NCBI GenBank assembly: GCA_001772805.1
Contig: MEUW01000001.1
Span: 1-55,126 of the forward strand
Direction of reading: 5' to 3'
Source: a candidate division WWE3 bacterium RBG_19FT_COMBO_53_11
GTDB lineage: Bacteria; Patescibacteriota; WWE3; 9FT-COMBO-53-11
DNA: 55,126 bases
Part shown: positions 6,877 to 14,201 of the stretch, piece by piece
How the letters are laid out: the number at the start of each line of letters is the position of its first letter
Numbering within the stretch: position 1 is the first letter of the stretch
Program-made: the position numbers and the translations under genes
Notes under the pieces: generated by a model
Told to the model about the DNA's origin: nothing
The model's input: the letters and a program-made list of their open reading frames with translations, nothing else
Databases searched by the model: none

Positions 6877-7926
6877 ATGACCAATGATATGGGGGCGCTT
6901 TTGGAAAAAGCGGTGGCGAAAGTTCGACAGCTCAAACCGGGAGATGTCGTTGAAGGCATCGTCCTTTCCAAAGGAAAAGACGAAATCATTTTGAATGTCG
7001 GTGCGAAAGCCGAGGGTTTGGTGACCGGCCTCGAACTGGAAGATGAGGCCGAAACCGCGGCGAAGCTGAAACCCGGCGACAAGGTTTTGGCAACCGTGAT
7101 TCAATCCGAGGATAACCGCGGATTTATTCTTCTCTCCCTTAAAAAGGCGGAGATCGAGCGCGACTGGCGCGAAGCCGTGAAATCTTACGAGGAGGAAAAG
7201 ATTTTGGAAGTTGAGATTCTCGGCCCGAACCGCGGCGGGGTTGTGGCCCGCATGGGCTCACTGCGGGGTTTTATTCCCTTTTCCCACCTGGCTCTCGCCA
7301 ACAAAATGCTCGCAAATTCCGGAAAACTGGCCGGAAAAGTGGTCAAAGCCAAAATCATCGAGCTCAATCGTGACATTGATCGGCTGGTTCTCTCTGAGCG
7401 GGAGGCTTTGAGCAAGGGTGAGCGGGCGCAGGAGCAGACCGCTTTAGGCAAGATTAAGGTTGGGGAAAAATACGAGGGCGAAATTACTTCGGTTACGCCA
7501 TTCGCGGCTTTTGTTAAGTTCGGGGACTTTGAGGGGATGGTGCACGTTTCCGAGCTTTCTTGGGAGAAAACGGCGGATGCGACCAAGGTGGTTAAGGCCG
7601 GGGACAAGCTCTCGGTGGTGGTCACCGAGGTGAATCCGGAAGAAGGAAGAGTTATGCTCTCCCACCGCAAGACTTTGCCTAACCCCTGGGAGAAGATCGC
7701 CGAGAAGTACACCGTCGGTTCCAAGATCAAAGGAAAGGTGACAAAAATCGCCGATTTTGGCGCGTTTGTGGAGCTGGAACCCGGGATTGAGGGTTTAATC
7801 CACGTCACCGAAACCACCGGTCCGCTGTCCGAAGGGGATGAGGTGGAAGCCCGCGTGTTGGAAGTTGACCCCAAGAAACAGAAGATTGCCCTTTCCCTCA
7901 AAGCTGTCGGCGCCGCTTGGAGATAA
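6877..7926 (+). CDS. rpsA: 30S ribosomal protein S1
   Basis: 349 residues with four S1 RNA-binding OB folds, at about 19-90, 108-174, 192-264 and 277-345. Domains 3 and 4 carry the typical ITSVTPFAAFVKF and VTKIADFGAFVEL strands with the HVSEL / HVTET signature. S1 holds mRNA at the small subunit and helps unfold it. Four domains rather than six is common outside Proteobacteria. The ATG follows a TATAAT box by 9 nt without a Shine-Dalgarno, so the S1 mRNA itself looks leaderless. The 3' end is 7 nt from a convergent gene with no separate terminator visible. Confidence 0.95.
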   Translation: MTNDMGALLEKAVAKVRQLKPGDVVEGIVLSKGKDEIILNVGAKAEGLVTGLELEDEAETAAKLKPGDKVLATVIQSEDNRGFILLSLKKAEIERDWREAVKSYEEEKILEVEILGPNRGGVVARMGSLRGFIPFSHLALANKMLANSGKLAGKVVKAKIIELNRDIDRLVLSEREALSKGERAQEQTALGKIKVGEKYEGEITSVTPFAAFVKFGDFEGMVHVSELSWEKTADATKVVKAGDKLSVVVTEVNPEEGRVMLSHRKTLPNPWEKIAEKYTVGSKIKGKVTKIADFGAFVELEPGIEGLIHVTETTGPLSEGDEVEARVLEVDPKKQKIALSLKAVGAAWR

Positions 7927-7933
7927 CCCCTCG

Positions 7934-8785
7934 TCAACGTTTCTTGAAAGGCCGTTTCTTTACGAGGTTGCGGTAGTCTTTTAGGGAATCAATATCCGTT
8001 GTTTCGGACAGATTTACAAAATTGCCCCCTAACGCGCGTTTTTTACTAAGCGGACTGTGGATAAAACTGTGATAAAACTCCCAGAGCTTGCCCCGGCCCC
8101 CATTGTAAGCGTGGTCAAGGGCGCGGTAAAGATGATGAAGGATTTGGGGATGGTAATTTTTAGTAAAAGAGAGGGCAAAGATTTCGACCTGGGATTTTGA
8201 GCCGAAGACGGCGAACTCCTCCCGGCATAAAAGAACCAGATTTAGATCGGCTGGATCAAAGTAGACGTCGCCCAAAAGGATGGTGGTCCGATCTGTCCAG
8301 AGGGTCTTGGTGGAGAGCAGGGTTTCGAGGATAAATTGGTGTTTCGCAGGAACAACATGGGGATATTTATGGAGTTGGGGATGATGGGAAACGACGAGAG
8401 CGGATGGGACGCGATCAAGTTGATGTTCGATAAGGGGCTTTTTGTCGACCACTGCTAATTGCTTGAGCCCTTCCCCTTGCCAGCGTACTCCTTCGCCGGC
8501 GGCGAGAGTAATCAGGAGGTGGTTGGGCGACTTTTCCCGAATGGCTTTGATTTTAGCCGGGGAATCTGCCAGGCGAAAAGTTTCCGTAAATTCGGGGCTA
8601 GTGTACTTAGGTTTTTTGATTAGAGTGAAGCGGAGATCCTTTATGTTTTCCGATAAATAGTTTAGAGGAGTGGTAAAAATTTCATACACTCCAATAAGGC
8701 GGGCATAGGTTTTCTGTCTCCCATCTTCTGAATGTACCAGTAAATTCACAGCCGATTTGGCGGTTTTGATAATGGTGGGGTGCAT
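7934..8785 (-). CDS. Nucleotidyltransferase-like protein (MobA/sugar-phosphate NTP-transferase type)
   Basis: 283 residues. Around residues 90-127 it reads LITLAAGEGVRWQGEGLKQL, then KPLIEHQLDRV. That is the LAAGxGxR..K.L..KPLIEH signature of NTP transferases that make NDP-sugars or modify molybdopterin. The central part keeps an LLGDVYFD segment where such enzymes bind metal. The first 85 residues are an extra domain I do not recognise. The substrate cannot be assigned. A TAGACT hexamer (8793-8798 on the other strand) 7 nt upstream of the ATG suggests a leaderless mRNA. Confidence 0.7.
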   Translation of the reverse strand: MHPTIIKTAKSAVNLLVHSEDGRQKTYARLIGVYEIFTTPLNYLSENIKDLRFTLIKKPKYTSPEFTETFRLADSPAKIKAIREKSPNHLLITLAAGEGVRWQGEGLKQLAVVDKKPLIEHQLDRVPSALVVSHHPQLHKYPHVVPAKHQFILETLLSTKTLWTDRTTILLGDVYFDPADLNLVLLCREEFAVFGSKSQVEIFALSFTKNYHPQILHHLYRALDHAYNGGRGKLWEFYHSFIHSPLSKKRALGGNFVNLSETTDIDSLKDYRNLVKKRPFKKR

Positions 8786-8845
8786 TTCATGTAGTCTACC
8801 AGCCCTGCAGGTATCTAAGGAAAGGTTCGTCGGCGCCGCTTGGTG

Positions 8846-8985
8846 CTAATTTGGAAGTTGGAAGTTAGAGGTTAGAAGCTAGATATTGAGATTAGAAATT
8901 GGAAGTTGAATCAGATCAAATATTTCCACATCCCACTTCAAATTCCAGCTTCGCAATTCTCATTTCCCACTTCGTCTACCAGTGT
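8846..8985. repeat. Low-complexity word repeat, inverted
   Basis: The left half is a run of GGAAGTT / GAAGCTAGA / GAAATTGG words. The right half holds the complementary CCACTTC / AATTCCAGCTTC words. The two halves can form an imperfect long hairpin. The same vocabulary occurs in several coding regions as insertions. It separates the divergently oriented transferase and radA genes. Confidence 0.7.
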
Positions 8986-8997
8986 TAAACTAAATCC

Positions 8998-10296
8998 GTG
9001 CCTAAATCTAAAGTTCTCTTTGTTTGTAGTGAATGCGGCGGAGAGCACCTGCGCTGGCAGGGGCAGTGTCAGTTTTGTCGGGAGTGGAATACATTAAAAG
9101 AGATTAGTAATCAGGGATCAGTGAACAGAGGGGAGGCAAAGAAACCGAAAAAGCTGTCCGAAATCTCCCAGACTTCTGTCTTACGGCTCCTGACTGACAT
9201 CGGGGAGTTTGATCGGGTTTTGGGCGAGGGAATCGTGCCCGGTTCGGCGGTTCTGCTCTCCGGCCCTCCGGGAATCGGCAAGTCCACCCTGCTTTTGCAG
9301 GTCGCCGAAAAGATCGGCCAGAAAAGCCCGGTGGTTTACGTTTCCGGCGAAGAATCCGAAGAACAGATCGCGGGGCGGGCGGAGCGGTTGGGGATCGCCG
9401 CCGATAATCTCTATTTCCTCGCCCAAACCGATTTGGAACTGATCCTTTCTGAGCTTTCCGAAATGAGCAAATTAGGGTTGGTCGTGGTGGATTCTCTCCA
9501 GACCACGACTTCCGAGAATGTCACCGGATCTTCCGGCTCGCCATCCCAGCTCAAGTACGCTGCCGCCCAGCTGACCAACTTTGCCAAAGCCCAAAACGTG
9601 CCGGTCATAATGACTGGGCACGTCACCAAAACCTTTGCGATCGGGGGTCCTAAATTCTTGGAACATATTGTGGACGTGGTTTTGGCGTTTGAAGGAGATA
9701 AGTTCTCTTCCCTTCGGGTTCTGCGGTCGCAGAAAAACCGGTTCGGCGCGACTTCCGAAGTAGGAATCTTCGAAATGGGGAAGAAGGGTTTGGAGGAGGT
9801 CACCGATCCTTCCGCCGCTTTTCTCAAGCATCATCGTTCTTCTCCCGGCTCGGCGCTGATGGTGGCGTTGGAGGGCACCCGCCCGCTTTTGCTGGAGATT
9901 CAGGCGCTGACCTCTTCAACCTCCTACGCTTATCCCAAGCGCACTACCCAGGGAATTGCTTCCAAGCGGGCTCTCCTGATTCTGGCGGTCCTGGAGAAAT
10001 ACGGGCGTATCAGCCTTTCCCGTTCGGATATCTTCATCAAAAGCTCGCTGGGAATGCGGGTTTTTGAACCTGCCGCGGATCTGGCGATTGCAGTCGCGGT
10101 GGCGTCCGCCCGGCTCAAGAAGCCCATTCCTCCCAAGCTCTGTTTCTTCGGGGAAGTGGGACTAAATGGGCAAATCAAGTTCGTCACCGGGGAGGAGGAG
10201 CGCCGCAAACACGCCAAGAAGCTGGGTTTAGAGGCCGTCGGAGCCGATGAGTACCCAACCGTGACCGAATTGCTCGCTTCGCTTTTTTCCGCTTAA
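8998..10296 (+). CDS. radA: DNA repair protein RadA (Sms)
   Basis: 432 residues from GTG. RadA is a DnaB-like, RecA-fold branch-migration helicase acting in recombination and, in competent bacteria, in integration of incoming DNA. The zinc finger is Cys10, Cys13, Cys24, Cys27. Walker A GPPGIGKST is at 89-97, a GHVTK segment follows, and the family marker KNRFG is near 245. A Lon-type C-terminal domain closes the protein. The linker at about 36-50 (SNQGSVNRGEAKK) is encoded by a repeat-like AGTAATCAGGGATCAGTGAA stretch. The GTG is supported by TAAACT at 8986-8991, 6 nt upstream, and by the zinc finger starting at residue 10. Confidence 0.95.
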   Translation: MPKSKVLFVCSECGGEHLRWQGQCQFCREWNTLKEISNQGSVNRGEAKKPKKLSEISQTSVLRLLTDIGEFDRVLGEGIVPGSAVLLSGPPGIGKSTLLLQVAEKIGQKSPVVYVSGEESEEQIAGRAERLGIAADNLYFLAQTDLELILSELSEMSKLGLVVVDSLQTTTSENVTGSSGSPSQLKYAAAQLTNFAKAQNVPVIMTGHVTKTFAIGGPKFLEHIVDVVLAFEGDKFSSLRVLRSQKNRFGATSEVGIFEMGKKGLEEVTDPSAAFLKHHRSSPGSALMVALEGTRPLLLEIQALTSSTSYAYPKRTTQGIASKRALLILAVLEKYGRISLSRSDIFIKSSLGMRVFEPAADLAIAVAVASARLKKPIPPKLCFFGEVGLNGQIKFVTGEEERRKHAKKLGLEAVGADEYPTVTELLASLFSA

Positions 10297-10413
10297 AGAT
10301 GCTTTTTACCGGAAATTTTCTCCAGATATCAAATACTATAGGAGGAGTTGATTCTTGCATAGTCATTAACTATAAGGTATACTTAAGCTCGAAGTTCTTT
10401 ACAACTATAAGAC

Positions 10414-10442
10414 TTGACAAGCCCATCTCAGCTTGCTAAATT
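10414..10442 (+). promoter_or_regulatory. Strong sigma70-type promoter upstream of a hairpin array
   Basis: TTGACA 10414-10419, 17-nt spacer, TAAATT 10437-10442. The expected start (about 10449) is only 2 nt before the stem GAGCGAGC at 10451, so the RNA would begin with a hairpin. Confidence 0.65.
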
Positions 10443-10450
10443 ACCAATTA

Positions 10451-10485
10451 GAGCGAGCTTTGGGCAGGGGCTCGCTCTCTTTTTG
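10451..10485 (+). terminator. Terminator-like hairpin at the transcript 5' end
   Basis: GAGCGAGC (10451-10458) / GCTCGCTC (10470-10477) followed by TCTTTTT. As it sits within about 35 nt of the predicted start, it may act as an attenuator or as a protective 5' hairpin rather than as the end of a gene. Confidence 0.6.
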
Positions 10486-10534
10486 TGCCTGTTTTTCAGG
10501 CGCAAAAAGTTAGCGATCTGTGGGATCGCGTCCT
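10480..10534 (+). other. Two further hairpins in the leader of the 10678 gene
   Basis: First TTTTTGTGCCTG / CAGGCGCAAAAA (10480-10491 / 10497-10508, loop T5). Second GCGATC / GATCGC (10513-10518 / 10524-10529) followed by GTCC and T6. The first stem uses the T-run of the preceding terminator, so the two cannot both form fully. This is the usual logic of an attenuation switch. No sensor or leader peptide was recognised. Confidence 0.5.
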
Positions 10535-10594
10535 TTTTTGCCTTGTTCTTTTTGGGGTTGAAATTTTGGACGCCCGTGTTACTCTTGAGAGTTA

Positions 10595-10639
10595 GAGAGT
10601 AATCAGACTCCAACGCAAGTTGGGTTCTGATCGACTCTC
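10595..10639 (+). other. Long GNRA-capped hairpin before the 10678 gene
   Basis: GAGAGT..ATCAGA..CCAAC pairs with GTTGGGTTCTGAT..ACTCTC around a GCAA tetraloop (10615-10618). A T5/A5 stretch follows. It lies 39 nt before the start codon and does not cover the Shine-Dalgarno. Confidence 0.6.
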
Positions 10640-10677
10640 GTTTTTAAAAACCAAATCTATTGACCAAGGAGGTCAAC

Positions 10678-11691
10678 ATGGCCGAGAAAAAGGCCGACCC
10701 GTCCGGCGTTTCCACCACGGTGGTTCGCCAGACAGTGAAGAATTCCTCGATCTTAATTCTGTTGCAGATCAAGTTCGAGGAATGGCAGAAGGCCCGCGAG
10801 GGCAAGCGCTTTAAGCGTAAGATGGATCGGGCGAAGGCGGTCAAGGCTTTGGGGATTACCCCTAAGGCCGCGCCCAAGCCGAAGGCGAAGGCGCCGGCCC
10901 AGCCCCCCGTCCCTGCCGACCCCAAGAAGGGTCGGAAGGTGAATTGGGTGGTGATCTTGCTTGTGGTCTTTCTCTTGCTGGCAGCGCTCGGCGCGTTTTT
11001 GACGTTGTGGTATCTAACCCAGCCTTCGACTGAAGGGAATTCTCTTCCTCCGACAGGGTCGCCGACGCCGACTGCGGTTCTTGTGCCAACGGTTGTCTCG
11101 ACTTCGGTCGATGAACCGACCTTCCTGGTGTCCGAGGATATCCACCTCGTGGTGAACACTCTTCAGCTGGACACCAACTACGGTATCTGGCGCCGCTTGC
11201 CGGGTGTGGAGGTGATCATTTCCATCAGCCGGGGCGGAGACCCCTTGGAAGGGGAGCGGAAAACGGAATTAGTTTTCCGCGACGGCGTGGAAGTTGCCCT
11301 TTGGGAGGGAGATGTTTCTCCCGAATATTGGGTGAGCGTCACACCGCCTCTCGGTTGTGCTGTTTGGACGCTGGGGACGGACTCGGATGGGTGGAACTTG
11401 GTTCCTGTCGAGTTTGCAGGACAGACACTCGTCTACAATTTCCTGATCGTTTGCGATGTGGCTCCAGTTTCGGCTTCGCCGACTCCGGTCGTGCCTGCAA
11501 GCACGCCGGTCCCGACGAATCCGCCTGGGCCGACGCCGGTTCCGCCGACGGATGTTCCGCCGACAGACCCGCCTCCGTCGCCAGAGCCGACTAAGGTGGA
11601 CTGCAACTGCGAAACTCCGGTTTCGCCCTTGCCTTCCATCCCGGCTCCGACGGAATGGTCACCGACGCCTGTTTCTACTCCGGTTCGGTGA
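10678..11691 (+). CDS. Single-pass membrane protein with a Pro/Thr-rich outer tail
   Basis: 337 residues; the ATG has AAGGAGGTCAAC. Residues 1-87 are basic and Ala/Pro/Lys-rich (cytoplasmic). Residues 88-111 (NWVVILLVVFLLLAAL..) span the membrane. Residues about 112-250 form a soluble, probably beta-rich domain (LVSEDIHLVVNTLQLD.., VEVIISISRGGD..) containing two cysteines. Residues about 255-337 are a low-complexity stalk of PTP/PPTDPP repeats that includes a CNC motif. A Pro/Thr stalk is typical of proteins that reach through a cell wall. There is no sorting signal. Function unknown. Confidence 0.8.
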   Translation: MAEKKADPSGVSTTVVRQTVKNSSILILLQIKFEEWQKAREGKRFKRKMDRAKAVKALGITPKAAPKPKAKAPAQPPVPADPKKGRKVNWVVILLVVFLLLAALGAFLTLWYLTQPSTEGNSLPPTGSPTPTAVLVPTVVSTSVDEPTFLVSEDIHLVVNTLQLDTNYGIWRRLPGVEVIISISRGGDPLEGERKTELVFRDGVEVALWEGDVSPEYWVSVTPPLGCAVWTLGTDSDGWNLVPVEFAGQTLVYNFLIVCDVAPVSASPTPVVPASTPVPTNPPGPTPVPPTDVPPTDPPPSPEPTKVDCNCETPVSPLPSIPAPTEWSPTPVSTPVR

Positions 11692-11709
11692 CGAGAGCGA
11701 GAGTGTGGA

Positions 11710-11750
11710 CCCAGCACCTTTGAGCGCAAACTCAAGGTGCTGGGCTTTCC
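11710..11750 (+). terminator. Terminator of the 10678 gene
   Basis: CCCAGCACCTT..GAG pairs with CTCAAGGTGCTGGG (11710-11744), followed by CTTTCC. The T-run is poor but the stem is long. Confidence 0.7.
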
Positions 11751-11796
11751 TAAGCAATTCAGTTATCTGGATGATTTAGGATAGTTACCCAGCCTA

Positions 11797-11824
11797 TTGA
11801 CAACTATAGGATTCGGGGTATGAT
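11797..11824 (+). promoter_or_regulatory. Promoter of the LPDTG protein, leaderless geometry
   Basis: TTGACA 11797-11802, 16-nt spacer, TATGAT 11819-11824. The -10 overlaps an upstream in-frame ATG (11820), so the true start must be the ATG at 11835, 10 nt beyond the -10. Confidence 0.7.
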
Positions 11825-11834
11825 TAGAGAAGTT

Positions 11835-12479
11835 ATGAAAAGCTGGAAAGTTTTGTTCGCAACAATTTTAGTTACCCTGGGGTTGGTTGCAGCTCCGCTT
11901 TTTAATGCGACTTCTGCCGATATCGTCGTGGACGGCGATCTTTCCGTAAATAAGGCCACCGCTAAGCGGGGCGATGTTCTCACTTACAACTTTAGGGTTG
12001 AGAACAACACCGGAGTTCAAATTGGCGATATCCTTCTAGTTCCCGGCCGTCAAGCGGATGGTCATGCTTTTTCACCTTATGTTGACTATGTTCCCGGATC
12101 CACTTTTTGGAAAGACAGCCTGGGTGGCAGCGGTGGTCCGATTGATGACACTTGGGTTACTTTGGGTGGTCCCGATCATCCCGATAAGGTTTTGAACGTC
12201 GGTAAACTTAACGACGGAGAGTGGTTGGAGGTTACCTTTCAAGCCGAAGTAAAGGCCGACGCTCCGAACAACGCTTTGGCGGAATCAATTGTCCACTTCT
12301 TCCCTAACGCGGATACCGCCGGGATTCAATGCGCCGCCCAGACAACCGTAAAGGTCGGTGAGGTTTTGGGAGCGGAGACGCTTCCTGACACTGGAGCGGC
12401 GGATGTGTTAGTTATCTCTGGTTACTTGGTTTACCTGGGAGTCTTGCTCCGCAAGGTCAAACTGTACCGTTATCTCTAA
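11835..12479 (+). CDS. Secreted surface protein with LPDTG sorting signal (sortase substrate)
   Basis: 214 residues. A signal peptide covers residues 1-28 (MKSWKV..LVTLGLVAAPLF..TSA). The mature part is a beta-sandwich-like domain (LSVNKATAKRGDVLTYNFRV, then ENNTGVQ), reminiscent of DUF11-type repeats of surface proteins. At 183-187 is LPDTG, followed by a hydrophobic stretch (about 190-206) and the basic tail RKVKLYRYL. That is a textbook cell-wall sorting signal. The sortase at 27468-28160 is the only sortase in the window. The start at 11835 rather than 11820 is chosen because the earlier ATG lies inside the -10 box. Confidence 0.85.
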   Translation: MKSWKVLFATILVTLGLVAAPLFNATSADIVVDGDLSVNKATAKRGDVLTYNFRVENNTGVQIGDILLVPGRQADGHAFSPYVDYVPGSTFWKDSLGGSGGPIDDTWVTLGGPDHPDKVLNVGKLNDGEWLEVTFQAEVKADAPNNALAESIVHFFPNADTAGIQCAAQTTVKVGEVLGAETLPDTGAADVLVISGYLVYLGVLLRKVKLYRYL

Positions 12480-12480
12480 A

Positions 12481-12560
12481 AAGTAGCAAGTTGCGAGTAG
12501 CTAGTAGCTAGTTGGGAGCGGAAATTCCTAACTACTAATTACTTGAAACTAATCATTGCT
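12481..12560. repeat. Low-complexity GTAGCTAGTAG word repeat
   Basis: AGTAGCAAGTTGCGAGTAGC..TAGTAGCTAGT followed by the inverse words ACTACTAATTACTTG. The same words occur in the L10 leader (44786-44885) and inside leuS and mnmA. Confidence 0.7.
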
Positions 12561-12579
12561 GATGTGCTATTATCAGATC

Positions 12580-12760
12580 GGGTAGGCAACTAGGGGCAGT
12601 GGTTGTCTACCCATTAGATCGCTCGGGTTTCTAAGTTCTCGCCCCGCGGACTCGCTTCCGCCTCAGGCGGATCGCGAAATCTTTCTCAAAGCACGGGGTC
12701 GTAAGCTTTCGCTAGCTCAAACATCGCGGGGTCTGCGCTTTCTCGAAACCCTCGCTGTTG
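12580..12760 (+). other. Structured leader upstream of rho
   Basis: Starts with GGGTAGGCAAC / GTTGTCTACCC (12580-12590 / 12602-12612). It sits 7 nt after TATTAT (12568-12573; TTGAAA at 12543-12548, 19-nt spacer), so the RNA would begin at the hairpin. A second, long stem joins about 12622-12648 (CTCGGGTTTC..CGCCCCGC) with about 12727-12756 (GCGGGGTC..GAAACCCTCG). It encloses a CCGCCTCAGGCGG hairpin and a partly duplicated GGGGTC segment. rho genes are often autoregulated through their leaders, so a control role is plausible but unproven. Confidence 0.5.
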
Positions 12761-12779
12761 TCAACTAATAACTATTTTC

Positions 12780-13994
12780 ATGGAAGAACAAATCCAACCT
12801 TCGTCTGAATATCCCCGATCCCGTCCTTATCGCGAGAACGGCTACGCGCGCCGGAACGGCGGCGAAGACCAGCCCTATCGGGGCGAAACAATCTCGGTGG
12901 GAGGGGTCCTTGAGATTTTGGCCGATTATGGCGTTTTGCGTTCCGAAGTCGAGCAAGAGGGAGATCTCCCCTCCGACGTTTATGTTTCCCTTTCGCAGAT
13001 CCGCCGGTTGGACCTGCGGATGGGCGATACGATCGAAGGGATCGCCCGCCCGCCTAAAGAAGGGGAGCGGTATCTCTCGCTCTTGAAAGTCGTCAAAGTG
13101 GCCGGAATGACGCCCGAGGAAGCCCAGAAGCGGCCGCGGTTCGATCGACTGACCCCGATCTTCCCGAACGAATGGATGAAGTTGGAAACCGATGAGGCCC
13201 CCCTTTCCACCCGTTTGATTGATCTTTTTGCACCGATCGGCAAAGGCCAGCGCGGAATGATTGTCTCCCCGCCCAAAGCCGGAAAAACCTGGCTGCTTAA
13301 AGATATCGCCAACGGCATTACCCTCAACCATCCCAAAGTTAGGATAATGGTCGCCCTGATCGGGGAGCGTCCCGAGGAGGTGACCGACATCTCCCGTTCA
13401 GTCAAGGGGGAGGTTTTTTCCTCCAACTTTGATGAGACCGGAGAGGACCAAGTTCGGATCGCCGAGACGTGTTTGGAGAAAGCCAAGCGCGCTGCGGAAG
13501 CCGGAGAGGACGTGGTGATTTTAATGGATTCTTTGACCCGGGCTGCCCGGGCCTACAATCTGGTCGTGCCACCTTCGGGGCGGACGCTGTCCGGCGGTTT
13601 TGACCCGATTGCGCTCTATCCTCCCAAACACTTTTTTGGCGCCGCCCGGAACTTCGAAAATGGCGGATCGCTGACGATTATCGCGACTGCGCTGGTGGAC
13701 ACGGGCTCCCGGATGGATGACCTCATTTACGAGGAGTTCAAAGGGACCGGCAATATGGAACTGCATTTGGATCGCAATTTGGCCGAACGTCGCATCTACC
13801 CCGCGATCAACATTGTTAAGTCCGGCACGCGCCATGAGGAGCTTCTCTTTGACAAGACGATGCTCGAACAGATTTATACGCTTCGCCGGATGGTTGACAC
13901 GCTCGGCGATCAAGCGACCGAGCTGGTCGTCAGCCGCTTGCGCAGGACCAAGAGCAACAAGGAATTTTTGTCTACCCTCAAAGAAGCCAAATAA
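12780..13994 (+). CDS. rho: Transcription termination factor Rho
   Basis: 404 residues. Hexameric RNA-dependent ATPase that ends transcription. A short basic N-terminus is followed by the cold-shock-like RNA-binding domain (about 36-108, starting ISVGGVLEILADYGVLR). The RecA-type motor has P-loop SPPKAGKT (about 162-169), a GERPEEVTD segment, DSLTR and a Q-loop region SGGFDP. All catalytic parts look intact. There is no long insertion, unlike in many actinobacterial Rho proteins. No Shine-Dalgarno is visible before the ATG. Close Rho-independent terminators in the window show that both termination modes are used. Confidence 0.96.
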   Translation: MEEQIQPSSEYPRSRPYRENGYARRNGGEDQPYRGETISVGGVLEILADYGVLRSEVEQEGDLPSDVYVSLSQIRRLDLRMGDTIEGIARPPKEGERYLSLLKVVKVAGMTPEEAQKRPRFDRLTPIFPNEWMKLETDEAPLSTRLIDLFAPIGKGQRGMIVSPPKAGKTWLLKDIANGITLNHPKVRIMVALIGERPEEVTDISRSVKGEVFSSNFDETGEDQVRIAETCLEKAKRAAEAGEDVVILMDSLTRAARAYNLVVPPSGRTLSGGFDPIALYPPKHFFGAARNFENGGSLTIIATALVDTGSRMDDLIYEEFKGTGNMELHLDRNLAERRIYPAINIVKSGTRHEELLFDKTMLEQIYTLRRMVDTLGDQATELVVSRLRRTKSNKEFLSTLKEAK

Positions 13995-14039
13995 AGGCCC
14001 TTAAGGTTGATTTTTCTCCTTTATTTTGCTAATCTTCCC

Positions 14040-14200
14040 TTGTCCCTAAATGCAACGCCCATTAAGGCGTTACCTGCCTCCAGGCAGGTTCCCTGCTCAT
14101 TTTTGTGCTTAAAAGGAGGTACTTCGCGTAAGCGAGTGACGAGCTAAAGCTCTAGCTTTCTTGCGAAAGGGCAACTCGAGCGCAAGCAAGGGACAGCACT
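14040..14200. repeat. Palindrome mosaic between rho and the M23 gene
   Basis: Contains AACGCCC att AAGGCGTT, then ACCTGCCTCCAGGCAGGT (14072-14089), an AAAAGGAGGT that looks like a displaced Shine-Dalgarno (14113-14122), ACTTCGCGTAAGCGAGT, and AGAGCTTTAGCT-type palindromes. A stop at 14145 blocks any longer N-terminus of the next gene from this displaced site. Confidence 0.65.
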
Positions 14201-14201
14201 T

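Noticed and set aside
10428-10613. Small frames in the leader of the 10678 gene
   Set aside because: They run through three hairpins and terminator-like T-runs and have no Shine-Dalgarno.
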